Part shown: positions 1 to 8,046 of the stretch, piece after piece
Numbering within the stretch: the first letter of the stretch is position 1
How the letters are laid out: every line of letters begins with the position of its first letter
Source of the DNA: Erysipelotrichaceae bacterium 66202529
GTDB taxonomy: Bacteria; Bacillota_I; Bacilli_A; Erysipelotrichales; Erysipelotrichaceae
Assembly (NCBI GenBank): GCA_017161075.1
Contig: CP046174.1
Span: 620,001 to 684,000 of the forward strand
Reading direction: 5' to 3'
Length of the DNA stretch: 64,000 bases
The notes under the pieces: generated by a model
The model's input: the letters and a program-made list of their open reading frames with translations, nothing else
What the model was told of the DNA's origin: nothing
Databases searched by the model: none
Program-made: the position numbers and the translations under genes

Positions 1-1
1 G

Positions 2-1486
2 TTCAAGGAATACTGTCAGCGAGATGTAGAAACAGAACGTGAGATCAGCTATAAGCTTGACAAGTTTCCAATACCAAAGGAAGAGCAGGAACTGTGGTGC
101 TGGGATCAGAGAATGAATGATTATGGGGCAAGGATCGATACCGAGCTTGTAAAAAACGTACTTAAGTTTGGCATGAAAAAAGACGAGCAGATGAAAGATG
201 AATGCATCCGCATCACAGGAGGGATCAATCTGAACAGCGTAATTCAGCTGAAGGAATGGATAGGAAACAGAGAGAACCGAGTAGTAGATAAACTGGACAA
301 GGATGCAGTCAAAGAGCTCCTGCAGGATGAAACGCTTTCCAGTGAAACAAGGAGACTTCTGCATCTGAGACAGGAAGCAGGTAAGACCTCAGTAAAGAAA
401 TATGATGCAATTGTCAGAGCGATATGTAAAGATGACCGATTGCATGGAATCTTCCGCTTCTACGGAGCAAATCGGACAGGGCGCTGGGCAGGACGTATCT
501 TTCAGCCTCAGAACCTTCCTAGAAATGCTTTCGATGATATCGAATTGGCAAGACAGCTGGTCAAGGAAAAAGATTTTGAAACAATAGATATGCTGTACGG
601 ATCCTATAATCAGGTATTCAGCACTCTGATCAGAACGGCAGTTATTCCGCCTGATGGACATATGTTTGCTGTAGCAGATTATTCAGCTATCGAGGCAAGG
701 CTCACTGCATGGTTTTGTAATGAAAAATGGAGACAGGATGTATTTGCTTCAACAGGAAAGATCTATGAAGCTTCGGCTGCACAGATGTTTCATGTACCAG
801 TCGAACAGGTCACGAAAGGCTCTGACCTGCGTAAGAAGGGGAAAGTGGCGGAGTTGGCACTGGGCTATGGCGGAGGTGTATCTGCACTGGAACGTATGGG
901 AGGCGCGTCTATGGGACTATCGGAAGAGGAGATGCAGGATATCGTACATAAATGGAGATTAGCATCTCCAAATATCAAGAAGATGTGGTATCAGGTTCAG
1001 GATGCAGCCTATTCGGCTGTGAGAGACCGAAGAAGAGTACAAGTGGCACATGGTGTGAGTTACTTTTATCAATCGGGTGTCCTCTTTGCGCAGCTGCCAT
1101 CCGGTCGAAAGTTGGCATATATCAGGCCTAAACTCGTACCAGGCAAGTATGGAGAAGAACTCACCTATGAAGGATATGGATCTGATCAGGATGGTAAACA
1201 AACAAAAAAGTGGTGCCGGCAGAAGACATGGGGCGGCAAACTGTTCGAGAACCTTATCCAGGCCATTGCACGTGACTGTCTGGCAACAGCGATGCTGCGC
1301 CTTGATCAGCAAGGCTATAGGATAGTTATGCATGTGCATGATGAGGTAGTCGTGGAGGTGCCTAAGGAGAATGCTCGTGCCGCTTTAGAGGAAATAGAGA
1401 GTATCATGGCAGAGCCGTTGAGCTGGGCACCGGGTGCTATACTTACGGCTGACGGATTCGTCAGTGAGTATTACAGAAAAGATTAA
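2..1486 (+). CDS. Phage family A DNA polymerase (5' end cut by window edge)
   Basis: Template-directed DNA synthesis for phage replication. The frame is open from base 2, so the gene begins upstream; the first visible residues (YCQRDVETE) look like the end of a 3'-5' exonuclease domain (ExoIII-type Y..D). The polymerase domain follows with motif A (ADYSAIEAR), motif B around RKKGKVAELALGYGGG and motif C (HVHDEVVVEV). These are the hallmark residues of PolA-type enzymes, here in the short form used by Firmicutes siphophages. The next gene, a primase-helicase, starts 21 bases downstream, so the two belong to one replication operon. Confidence 0.93.
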   Translation, partial: FKEYCQRDVETEREISYKLDKFPIPKEEQELWCWDQRMNDYGARIDTELVKNVLKFGMKKDEQMKDECIRITGGINLNSVIQLKEWIGNRENRVVDKLDKDAVKELLQDETLSSETRRLLHLRQEAGKTSVKKYDAIVRAICKDDRLHGIFRFYGANRTGRWAGRIFQPQNLPRNAFDDIELARQLVKEKDFETIDMLYGSYNQVFSTLIRTAVIPPDGHMFAVADYSAIEARLTAWFCNEKWRQDVFASTGKIYEASAAQMFHVPVEQVTKGSDLRKKGKVAELALGYGGGVSALERMGGASMGLSEEEMQDIVHKWRLASPNIKKMWYQVQDAAYSAVRDRRRVQVAHGVSYFYQSGVLFAQLPSGRKLAYIRPKLVPGKYGEELTYEGYGSDQDGKQTKKWCRQKTWGGKLFENLIQAIARDCLATAMLRLDQQGYRIVMHVHDEVVVEVPKENARAALEEIESIMAEPLSWAPGAILTADGFVSEYYRKD

Positions 1487-1507
1487 ATGGTATGGAGGTA
1501 AAGGCAG

Positions 1508-3868
1508 ATGCATGATATGGAGATACAGATATCGGTCGGAAAGAGCCGCTATGAAAAACAATGGAAAAATCAAACGATGATGTGGTCTGCCTTCCTGGAC
1601 AAGGTCAGGGATACATACAGGACCAGAGAAACGATGTCTGAGTATCTAAAGCTGACAAAGAAGAAACAGGATGAGATCAAGGATATAGGCGGATTCGTTG
1701 GTGGACAACTAAAAGAAGGACGCCGCCTAGATACGAACGTCACGAATCGCACTCTGATCACTCTTGATGCAGATTATGCATCACCAGACCTATGGGACGA
1801 TATCGATCTGCTGTTTGGTTATAGCTGTTGTATGTACAGTACACATAAACACAGACCAGATAGTCCTCGTTATCGTTTGATCATACCGCTGTCAACTCCA
1901 GTAGGACCTGAACAATATGAAGCAATTGCACGAAAATTGGCTGAAGATATAGGAATCGACTATTTCGATGATACGACATATCAGCCCTCGAGATTGATGT
2001 ACTGGCCAAGTACATCTGCAGACGGTGAATATGTTTATCATTGTCTTGACGGCCCTGTCCTGGATCCGCAGTGTGTCCTTGATAGATATCCGGATTGGAG
2101 AGACATCAGCTTCTGGCCAATGTCTTCGAGAGTTCAGGAGATCAAGAAACGCGCAGCGAAGAAGCAAGGGGATCCATTAGAGAAAGATGGACTGATAGGT
2201 GCATTCTGCCGTACATATGATATACGCTCTGCGATAACCACTTTCCTGGCTGATGTGTATGAGCCATGCAGGGAAGAGAACCGCTATACGTATATAAAAG
2301 GATCTACTGCAGGGGGACTTGTGACATACAATGACCGCTTTGCATATAGCAATCATGCTACGGATCCGTGTAGTATGCAATTATGCAATGCCTTCGACTT
2401 AGTGCGCATTCATAAGTTTCATGATCTGGATGCGGAGGCTAAACCGGAGACACCAGTGAATAAGCTGCCTTCCTGGGTAGCCATGATGGACTTCATTCGA
2501 AAGGATTCGGAAACTATCAAGACGATGGACATGGAGCGCATAAGAGATTTCGAAGAAGATTTTGAAGAAGATAATTATATGTGGATGTCTGAATTAAAGC
2601 GTGGTGGAAAAAACAATGATATCCTGCCTACCAGAAGCAATATTGAAATAATCTTGAAAAATGATCCTAATCTAAAGGATGGGGTAGGGGGACTGGATAT
2701 ATTCAAAAGCAGAGTATATAAGACTGCCAATCTGCCTTGGTGGAAGTATGACAAATATCGAAGTCAATGGATAGACGATGATGATTCAGCTTTAAGAAGC
2801 TATATTGAAAAATATTATGAAATCAATAGCAAGGAAAGAGTACTGGATGCATTGATCAATGTCCATCGAGAAAACTCATACAACAGTGTTACCAGATACC
2901 TTAGTGCTTTGAACTGGGATGGGGTGGAAAGGCTCGACACACTTTTTATTGATTATCTGGGTGCTGAGGATAGTGAGTATGTACGGGCGGTTACACGTAA
3001 ACAGCTCTGTGCGGCTGTTAAGAGAGCGTATGAACCTGGGTGCAAGTACGATACAGTGCTGGTGTTAAGTGGTCCTCAGGGTGTTGGAAAGTCCTACATC
3101 ATATCAAGACTAGGACAGGAGTGGTTCAGTGACACGATCCCAGCTATCAAAGGTAAGGATGCCTATGAGGCACTTGATGGTAAATGGATCCTAGAGCTTG
3201 GGGAGCTGAATGCAACGAGAAAGAGTGAAATCGAGGCCGTAAGGCTATTCATAACTTCCACCAGCGACAACTATCGTAAGGCTTATGCAAGAATAACAAC
3301 GGATAATCCAAGGCAGTGTGTGCTGTTTGGAACAGCTAATGATGATGATTATCTGAGAGATTATGCGGGGAACAGACGTTTCTGGCCTGTGGATGTCATG
3401 TTACATGAGAAGCGTCTGAACATGTTTGAGATGACACAAGAGACTATAGATCAAATATGGGCAGAAGCGGTATACAGATACCACCAAGGTGAATCCCTCA
3501 TTCTGGAAGGCGATTTAAAGGCTCAGGCAGACAAAATACAGAAGGCGCATGAATATGTCTCCCCCTATAAAGGACAGGTGCTGGAGTACCTGGATACCCC
3601 GATTACGGAAGATTGGTACACCAAGGACATATATGAACGAAGGAACTACATTCAGGATTCAGCAATGCAGGAAGGTTGTATCCGAAGAAACAAGGTGTGC
3701 GTTCAGGAAATCTGGTGCGAGGCCTTGGGTGGAGATATCAAGGCGCTTGGCTCCAAGGAAAAGAAGGAGATCGAACATATCGTCATGGAAACAGGCAAGT
3801 GGGATAAAAGCGGATCACTAAGATATGGGAAGGCTTATGGAGCAGCAAGAGGGTTCATAAGGAAATAG
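1508..3868 (+). CDS. Phage primase-helicase, virulence-associated E (VapE/VirE) family
   Basis: A 786-aa replication protein. Residues about 75-190 hold a possible archaeo-eukaryotic primase-like module (LDADY, then STHKH, then YRLIIPLS and PSRLMYWP). The C-terminal half is the VirE-type P-loop ATPase with Walker A GPQGVGKS at residues 522-529 and an acidic strand WILELGELN about 45 residues later. It likely primes and unwinds DNA for the polymerase encoded just upstream. A GGAGG ribosome binding site lies 9 bases before the ATG. The 275-base gap after the stop carries iteron-like repeats, which suits a replication protein next to its origin. The helicase part is certain by motif; the primase part is inferred. 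Confidence 0.88.
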   Translation: MHDMEIQISVGKSRYEKQWKNQTMMWSAFLDKVRDTYRTRETMSEYLKLTKKKQDEIKDIGGFVGGQLKEGRRLDTNVTNRTLITLDADYASPDLWDDIDLLFGYSCCMYSTHKHRPDSPRYRLIIPLSTPVGPEQYEAIARKLAEDIGIDYFDDTTYQPSRLMYWPSTSADGEYVYHCLDGPVLDPQCVLDRYPDWRDISFWPMSSRVQEIKKRAAKKQGDPLEKDGLIGAFCRTYDIRSAITTFLADVYEPCREENRYTYIKGSTAGGLVTYNDRFAYSNHATDPCSMQLCNAFDLVRIHKFHDLDAEAKPETPVNKLPSWVAMMDFIRKDSETIKTMDMERIRDFEEDFEEDNYMWMSELKRGGKNNDILPTRSNIEIILKNDPNLKDGVGGLDIFKSRVYKTANLPWWKYDKYRSQWIDDDDSALRSYIEKYYEINSKERVLDALINVHRENSYNSVTRYLSALNWDGVERLDTLFIDYLGAEDSEYVRAVTRKQLCAAVKRAYEPGCKYDTVLVLSGPQGVGKSYIISRLGQEWFSDTIPAIKGKDAYEALDGKWILELGELNATRKSEIEAVRLFITSTSDNYRKAYARITTDNPRQCVLFGTANDDDYLRDYAGNRRFWPVDVMLHEKRLNMFEMTQETIDQIWAEAVYRYHQGESLILEGDLKAQADKIQKAHEYVSPYKGQVLEYLDTPITEDWYTKDIYERRNYIQDSAMQEGCIRRNKVCVQEIWCEALGGDIKALGSKEKKEIEHIVMETGKWDKSGSLRYGKAYGAARGFIRK

Positions 3869-3872
3869 AATC

Positions 3873-4125
3873 TGCAACAAAACCGTAACAGCACGAAAAA
3901 AAGTGCAACATTAGGAAAAAACAGTGCAACAGACGCAACACTGTGCAACAAACGAGCGTTGCGCCGGAAACACTTTAAATATAGGCGAAATATAGGTAAT
4001 GCAACAGTGCAACAATAAATCTCTATAATTATAAAATATATACTATTAGGGAGTACACACATAAGGGCACACGCCTAATACGCACATACATAGTGCCTAC
4101 GCGTGAGAATGTTGCGCCGTTGCGG
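3873..4125. repeat. GTGCAACA iteron cluster, candidate phage origin
   Basis: Seven direct copies of an 8-mer close to (G/A)(T/C)GCAACA lie at 3872-3879, 3903-3910, 3924-3931, 3933-3940, 3943-3950, 3999-4006 and 4007-4014. Inverted-sense GTTGCG(C/G) copies lie near 3958 and 4112-4125. The block is AT-rich around 4015-4060. It fills the gap between the primase-helicase and the nuclease gene and contains no gene. Iterons beside a replication gene usually mark an initiator-bound origin; a binding array for a regulator is the alternative. Confidence 0.6.
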
Positions 4126-4143
4126 AAGGAAAGGAGTGTTTTT

Positions 4144-4464
4144 ATGGGGTGGCAAAGTACAACAAAGACCGATCCAGAACGCCAGGTTGAAAAATACTTG
4201 ACTGATCGTATCAGCAACCTCGGAGGTCTTGCATGGAAATTCACATCACCTGGTACAGCGGGTGTGCCGGATAGGATCGTAATCATGAATGGACAGATCT
4301 GTTTCGTAGAACTGAAGCGACCAACAGGTGGGAGAATTTCGGATATGCAGAAGTGGCGCATCAATCAATTACGTAGACAGGGCATGAAGGCGTATGTATT
4401 GCGAAACAAAGAACAGATCGACTACCTGATAAGTCACATGATGCGTGGAGAATTGCCGGAATGA
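4144..4464 (+). CDS. VRR-NUC domain nuclease
   Basis: A 106-aa protein of the VRR-NUC family, a PD-(D/E)XK-type nuclease fold common in phage replication modules. The visible signature is PGTAGVPDRIV, then ICFVELKRPTGG, giving the D...ExK catalytic pattern (D in VPDR, E and K in VELK). I chose the ATG at 4144 because AAAGGAGTG lies 6-8 bases upstream; an in-frame ATG at 4093 has no such site. Its stop overlaps the helicase start by 4 bases (ATGA), so the two are translationally coupled. It probably acts on branched replication or recombination intermediates. Confidence 0.87.
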   Translation: MGWQSTTKTDPERQVEKYLTDRISNLGGLAWKFTSPGTAGVPDRIVIMNGQICFVELKRPTGGRISDMQKWRINQLRRQGMKAYVLRNKEQIDYLISHMMRGELPE

Positions 4465-5810
4465 GATATCATCCGCATGAGTATCAGCGTAAAGCTATCC
4501 AGTGGGTACTTGATAAACCAAAATCAGGACTGTTCCTTCCAATGGGGATGGGAAAAACAAGTGTCACGTTATCAGCAATCAACGAGCTCATGTACGATTA
4601 TTTCAATGTTGAGAAGGTCCTCATCATCGCACCGATAAGGGTGGCGCAGACTACTTGGCCGGACGAGATAAGTAAGTGGGAGGATATGCAGCATTTGACG
4701 TACGCCCGTGTGCTGGGAAGCAGACAGCAAAGACTGAATGCATTGAAGCAGGAAGTTGACATCTACATGATCAATCGGGAAAACGTATCATGGCTAGTGG
4801 AAGAGGTCGGGCGTGATTGGCCATTCGACATGGTTGTGGTTGATGAATTGTCCAGTTTCAAAAATCCTCAAGCCCAGCGATTCAAAGCTTTGAGGAAGGT
4901 AATGCCTTTAGTAGACCGCTTCATAGGCTTAACCGGAACACCTGCACCGAAAGGTCTGCCTGATCTTTGGCCACAGCTGTATCTGATGGATCAGGGGAAA
5001 CGACTTGGCCGTACATTGTCTACATTCAGAAGCCGGTATCTGATGCCTGGGAGAAGAAACGGACATGTGATCTATGAATGGCTACTGCAGGAAGGTGCAA
5101 AACGACGAATCTATGATGCCATTGGAGATATCTGTATGAGCTTAAAAGCTGAAGACTGGCTGAAACTACCGGACTGTCAATATCTCACTCAGGAGGTCGT
5201 ATTGAGTAAACAAGCGATGCAGCAGTACCACAGATTCAAACGTGAAAAGATTCTGGAAATCTGTGAGGACGGAGTGATAACCGCAGCTAATGCTGGCGTG
5301 GTCACCAACAAGCTGTTGCAGTTCACTGCAGGCGCTGTGTACGACGAAGCCCATAAAGTGAGACAGATACATACGGCGAAGCTAGAGGCCTTAGAGGATC
5401 TTCTGGAAGCTGCAAACGGCCAGCCTGTCATGGTGTTCTATTACTTCAGACATGACTATGAACGTATCACCGAACACTTCCCTGATGACAATATCCGCAC
5501 TATCGAAGATCAGCAGGATGTAGCAGACTGGAACGACGGGAAGATCGATATGCTGCTCGTACACCCTGCATCTGTCGGTCACGGTTTGAACCTGCAGCAT
5601 GGAGGATCCATCATCATCTGGTACACGCTGCCTAATTGGAATCTGGAGCTGTATCTGCAGGCCAATGCAAGACTACACAGGCAGGGTCAGACAGAGACGG
5701 TAAGAATCTACCATTTGGTTGCAAAAGGGACGGTGGATGAGGATATGATGAAGTCTTTAGAGCAGAAAGATGTATCACAAAAAGCGCTGATTGAGGCGCT
5801 GAAAAGATAG
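4461..5810 (+). CDS. SNF2-family DEAD/DEAH-type helicase
   Basis: A 449-aa superfamily 2 ATPase. Walker A is PMGMGKTS (about residues 27-34), motif II is VVVDELSSF, motif III is LTGTPAPKG, and the C-terminal RecA-like lobe holds GHGLNLQHGG and the arginine-finger motif ARLHRQGQTE. This matches phage SNF2-like helicases that follow a VRR-NUC gene in many Firmicutes phages. It overlaps the nuclease by 4 bases. The likely role is remodelling DNA during replication or recombination; the exact substrate is unknown. Confidence 0.92.
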   Translation: MRYHPHEYQRKAIQWVLDKPKSGLFLPMGMGKTSVTLSAINELMYDYFNVEKVLIIAPIRVAQTTWPDEISKWEDMQHLTYARVLGSRQQRLNALKQEVDIYMINRENVSWLVEEVGRDWPFDMVVVDELSSFKNPQAQRFKALRKVMPLVDRFIGLTGTPAPKGLPDLWPQLYLMDQGKRLGRTLSTFRSRYLMPGRRNGHVIYEWLLQEGAKRRIYDAIGDICMSLKAEDWLKLPDCQYLTQEVVLSKQAMQQYHRFKREKILEICEDGVITAANAGVVTNKLLQFTAGAVYDEAHKVRQIHTAKLEALEDLLEAANGQPVMVFYYFRHDYERITEHFPDDNIRTIEDQQDVADWNDGKIDMLLVHPASVGHGLNLQHGGSIIIWYTLPNWNLELYLQANARLHRQGQTETVRIYHLVAKGTVDEDMMKSLEQKDVSQKALIEALKR

Positions 5811-5822
5811 GAGTTAAGAAAA

Positions 5823-5948
5823 ATGACAACAAAGCAACAGGCAGCAGAAGCATTTGAACGATATTTGGAAACCGGTAATCTTGAATATGCAAAGGTCGTT
5901 GCTGATTATCTGTCATGCAACAAGGAGGAAGAAGATGAAGTGCAGTGA
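5823..5948 (+). CDS. Small phage protein (41 aa)
   Basis: A short open frame with a GGAG site in front (5809-5822 region) that starts 12 bases after the helicase stop and overlaps the next gene by 14 bases. The product is acidic and probably helical, beginning MTTKQQAAEAFERYLE and ending in an acidic tail (EEEDEVQ). I recognise no family. Reality is supported by tight packing and the ribosome binding site only. Confidence 0.55.
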   Translation: MTTKQQAAEAFERYLETGNLEYAKVVADYLSCNKEEEDEVQ

Positions 5949-6132
5949 GTGTAAACATCTGATTGCAGGCATATCCCAGCATAACAATTCACGTAGTAAC
6001 TGGTGGTGCGCTATTGCTAGAACTGTGTGTGAACCACACAGAAGAATAGCACAGGCGAAAGGTAATGTTATACCGACAAAGACATCACCTCGCTGGTGTC
6101 CATTGAAAGGAGGTAAACAACATGGGATGTAA
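5935..6132 (+). CDS. Small Cys-containing phage protein (65 aa)
   Basis: The start at 5935 follows AAGGAGGAAGAAG, a strong ribosome binding site that sits inside the end of the preceding gene. The product starts MKCSECKHLI and has further cysteines (WWCAIARTVC, RWCPLKGG), a spacing that suggests a small zinc ribbon. It overlaps the next gene by 11 bases. The function is unknown; similar small zinc-finger-like proteins are common in phage early operons. Confidence 0.62.
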   Translation: MKCSECKHLIAGISQHNNSRSNWWCAIARTVCEPHRRIAQAKGNVIPTKTSPRWCPLKGGKQHGM

Positions 6133-6286
6133 ATGCGCTAAGTATTATGATCCTGATGAAGGAAGATATTGCTGTGAAGTGACCGGTGATCAGTGCATGT
6201 ACTTAATGCCAGACAGTAAAAGATGTGCCGCAGATTATGGTGAAGGGCCTGATGTGCAAATGGAGACAGAAGATGAAGAATGCTGA
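6122..6286 (+). CDS. Cys-rich small phage protein (54 aa)
   Basis: This gene starts at an ATG after AAGGAGGTAAACAAC. The product begins MGCKCAKYYD and has seven cysteines in 54 residues (CKC, CC, C, C and a C-terminal C), with an acidic end. A metal-binding miniprotein is likely. It overlaps its upstream neighbour by 11 and its downstream neighbour by 14 bases, in a chain of five coupled small genes. No family recognised. Confidence 0.6.
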   Translation: MGCKCAKYYDPDEGRYCCEVTGDQCMYLMPDSKRCAADYGEGPDVQMETEDEEC

Positions 6287-6464
6287 AAAGTATGCCAAAC
6301 AGATTGCAGGAATACTGGCTGATTCTGCAATCTGTCCAGTTACGGATTTGATTTCATCACAGAGTCCTGATGATTGGCCTGTGTGTACAAACTGTGTACT
6401 TGAAGGTGTCTGCGCTAATGCACAAAAATTAGAGGAGTGGCTCCTTCAGGAGGTTTCCTCATGA
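6273..6464 (+). CDS. Small phage protein (63 aa)
   Basis: I chose the start at 6273 because GGAGACAGAAG precedes it; a longer frame from 6225 lacks a ribosome binding site and overlaps the previous gene heavily. The product starts MKNAEKYAKQIAGIL and contains CPVTDL and CTNCVLEGVC, a C-x2-C-x5-C pattern suggesting metal binding. It resembles small uncharacterised phage proteins in early operons. The stop overlaps the next gene by 4 bases. Confidence 0.62.
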   Translation: MKNAEKYAKQIAGILADSAICPVTDLISSQSPDDWPVCTNCVLEGVCANAQKLEEWLLQEVSS

Positions 6465-6613
6465 GGCCGGAGCATCACCAGGGGTACATACTGCTGCGTA
6501 ACAAAGAACGACCTGTAGCAGTGACTGTGGATTGTGCCTGGTTCATGTCACTGCCTAAAAAGGTGAAGCTGTATTATCAGCTGAATTGGAATGTCGTATT
6601 GATCAGAGGTTGA
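6461..6613 (+). CDS. Small phage protein (50 aa)
   Basis: This frame starts with an ATGA overlap of the previous stop and has AGGAGG about 10 bases upstream (6450-6455). The product is basic and aromatic (MRPEHHQGYILLRNKERP, then CAWFMSLPKKVKLYYQ). No recognised family. Coupling and the ribosome binding site support expression. Confidence 0.5.
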   Translation: MRPEHHQGYILLRNKERPVAVTVDCAWFMSLPKKVKLYYQLNWNVVLIRG

Positions 6614-6633
6614 AAATAGAAAGGTGGATCAGG

Positions 6634-7104
6634 ATGATCGAAATCAAAGAAGTAAAAGAAGTAAAAGAAGAAGACGTACTGAGTATCAAAGAAAATCATG
6701 TGTTGAGCTGTTTCACGGATTACCTGTATCATAAGCATGCCTCAGATCTTATCCAGGAGGAACTGGTCAACATAGCTGCTGAGCTTTCATCCGGATCTAC
6801 TTCAACCAGCATCATCAGAGTATCGAAGGACAAGGGCAGCTGCACACCTTGGGAGAATGAACTGCTGGCAAGGGAACACGAGCTGATCCAGGAGCAGGAT
6901 AAGCATGAAGAGGCTATGGAGGTCGTACATAAGTGGCTTGCAAAAATTAAAAATCCAGATCACAAGAATATCATTGTGGAGTATCTGATTAACAACAGAG
7001 GTGAAAATGTTGAGATGGTCGCTGACTTATGCTCCACTTCTCCAAGTAATGTATATAAAGCGACAAAAAGGCTGATTAAGAACTTTGCAAGGAGAATTTC
7101 TTAA
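6634..7104 (+). CDS. Phage late-gene regulator, sigma-like/ArpU-type HTH protein
   Basis: A 156-aa protein with a charged coiled N-terminus (IEIKEVKEVKEED), a central helical part and a C-terminal helix-turn-helix (about residues 112-150) whose recognition helix is CSTSPSNVYKATKRLI. The size, fold and position just before the hic/terminase block match the sigma-70-region-4-like regulators (ArpU/RinA type) that switch on late genes in Firmicutes phages. I chose the start at 6634 because AAAGGTGG lies upstream. It probably acts on a promoter between here and the terminase genes. Confidence 0.75.
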   Translation: MIEIKEVKEVKEEDVLSIKENHVLSCFTDYLYHKHASDLIQEELVNIAAELSSGSTSTSIIRVSKDKGSCTPWENELLAREHELIQEQDKHEEAMEVVHKWLAKIKNPDHKNIIVEYLINNRGENVEMVADLCSTSPSNVYKATKRLIKNFARRIS

Positions 7105-7154
7105 AATGTCCAATCATTTCCATGTCAAGTGTGTTATCATGATAGCATGGATAT

Positions 7155-7248
7155 AGCAGGGAGGTAGAACTTCCTGCTTTGACCAAAAGGAAATAGCGGT
7201 AAGGGTTCCTAAGCGGACTTACGTAAAGCGTCTGAAAAGGGCGCTTTT
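7155..7248 (+). ncRNA. Structured RNA segment with a diverged copy of the abiF repeat plus terminator
   Basis: Three elements lie in 94 bases. First, a hairpin with 9-bp arms (7155-7163 with 7170-7178, one wobble). Second, at 7188-7225, a relative of the 38-nt repeats found before the Abi gene at 26.7 kb; the shared core is AGCGGTA then TCCTAAGCGGAC. In this copy AGGAA pairs with TTCCT and GTAAG pairs with CTTAC in interleaved order, a possible pseudoknot. Third, a terminator with arms 7226-7232 and 7240-7246 followed by T's. I see no strong promoter, so it may be read from the upstream operon. The hicA promoter follows 44 bases later. It could be an orphan antitoxin RNA, a decoy or a leader. 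Confidence 0.6.
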
Positions 7249-7291
7249 AATTTGATATGGCATACAGTGTGTATAAATGTGTATGAAAATA

Positions 7292-7320
7292 TTGACATGC
7301 GCATTAGTACGTATTATAAT
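7292..7320 (+). promoter_or_regulatory. Consensus sigma-A promoter of hicAB
   Basis: A perfect -35 TTGACA (7292-7297), a 17-base spacer and a perfect -10 TATAAT (7315-7320) lie 24 bases before the hicA start. This gives the pair expression independent of the phage late operon, as expected for a moron that must work in the lysogen. Confidence 0.9.
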
Positions 7321-7344
7321 ATAGACATGAAGGGAGGTCATACG

Positions 7345-7533
7345 ATGCCAATGACTTCAAAGCAGATGGTCAAACTGCTTAAACAAAACGGTTTTATTGA
7401 GATACGACAGGCAGGTTCTCATAAAATATTGAATAATCCTGTGACCAATAGAAGCGTCGTTGTTCCTTTTCATGCAAAAGATTTACCAAAAGGCACTGAA
7501 AGGAATATTCTAAAACAGGCGGGGCTGTTATAG
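7345..7533 (+). CDS. hicA: HicA-type mRNA interferase toxin
   Basis: A 62-aa double-stranded-RNA-binding-fold toxin that cleaves mRNA. The visible family signature is MTSKQMVKLLKQNGF then RQAGSHKIL, with catalytic His26 in GSH, and a C-terminal basic segment ending in LPKGTERNILKQAGLL. The length is normal for HicA. The start at 7345 follows AGGGAGGTCATACG. HicB lies 57 bases downstream. Within a prophage the pair probably serves plasmid-like stabilisation or phage exclusion. Confidence 0.93.
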   Translation: MPMTSKQMVKLLKQNGFIEIRQAGSHKILNNPVTNRSVVVPFHAKDLPKGTERNILKQAGLL

Positions 7534-7590
7534 CCCCTGACCTGAAATAAGAATATACCGAAAGAAATAAAATTAAAGGAGGAAATGATT

Positions 7591-7980
7591 ATGAAGGTGA
7601 TTTATCCAGCTTTGTTTGAAAAAGAAGATAGTCGCTACAATGTTACGTTTCCAGATTTGCCAGAAGCCATTACGTGTGGAGACACATTAGAGCAGGCGAT
7701 TGAGATGGCTAAGGAGTGTTTAGGTCTTTGTTTGGATGTGAGAAAAGAAAACAAAGAAGAAATTCCTGAGATGAGTGATCCATCTACGATCGACTGTGCA
7801 AACGGAATGTTTGTTATGATGATTGAATTTGATTCCATTGAATTCAATAAGCGTTATAACAAAAAAGCGATAAGGAAAAATGTTACGATTCCAGCTTGGC
7901 TTAATGAATTGGCTGAGGAAAAAAACGTTAACTTTTCAAACGTACTGCAAAATGCGTTAATGAAGAAACTAAATATTTGA
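7591..7980 (+). CDS. hicB: HicB-type antitoxin
   Basis: A 129-aa antitoxin that neutralises HicA. The N-terminal HicB fold is seen in YPALFEKEDSRYNVTFPDLPE and the GDTLEQAIEMAKE helix; the C-terminus (RKNVTIPAWLNELAEEKNV) is a ribbon-helix-helix-like DNA-binding tail, so the protein likely represses its own promoter at 7292. The ATG at 7591 is preferred over 7585 because AAGGAGG is too close to the latter. A terminator follows. Confidence 0.92.
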   Translation: MKVIYPALFEKEDSRYNVTFPDLPEAITCGDTLEQAIEMAKECLGLCLDVRKENKEEIPEMSDPSTIDCANGMFVMMIEFDSIEFNKRYNKKAIRKNVTIPAWLNELAEEKNVNFSNVLQNALMKKLNI

Positions 7981-7998
7981 GCTTGGCTATATTTAGGG

Positions 7999-8023
7999 AG
8001 CACCCAATGAGGTGCTTTTCTTT
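7999..8023 (+). terminator. Rho-independent terminator after hicB
   Basis: AGCACC (7999-8004) pairs with GGTGCT (8011-8016) around a 6-base loop, followed by TTTTCTTTT. It closes the hicAB unit and separates it from the terminase operon. Confidence 0.8.
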
Positions 8024-8046
8024 TACCTAGAAAGGAGTGTGATAAG

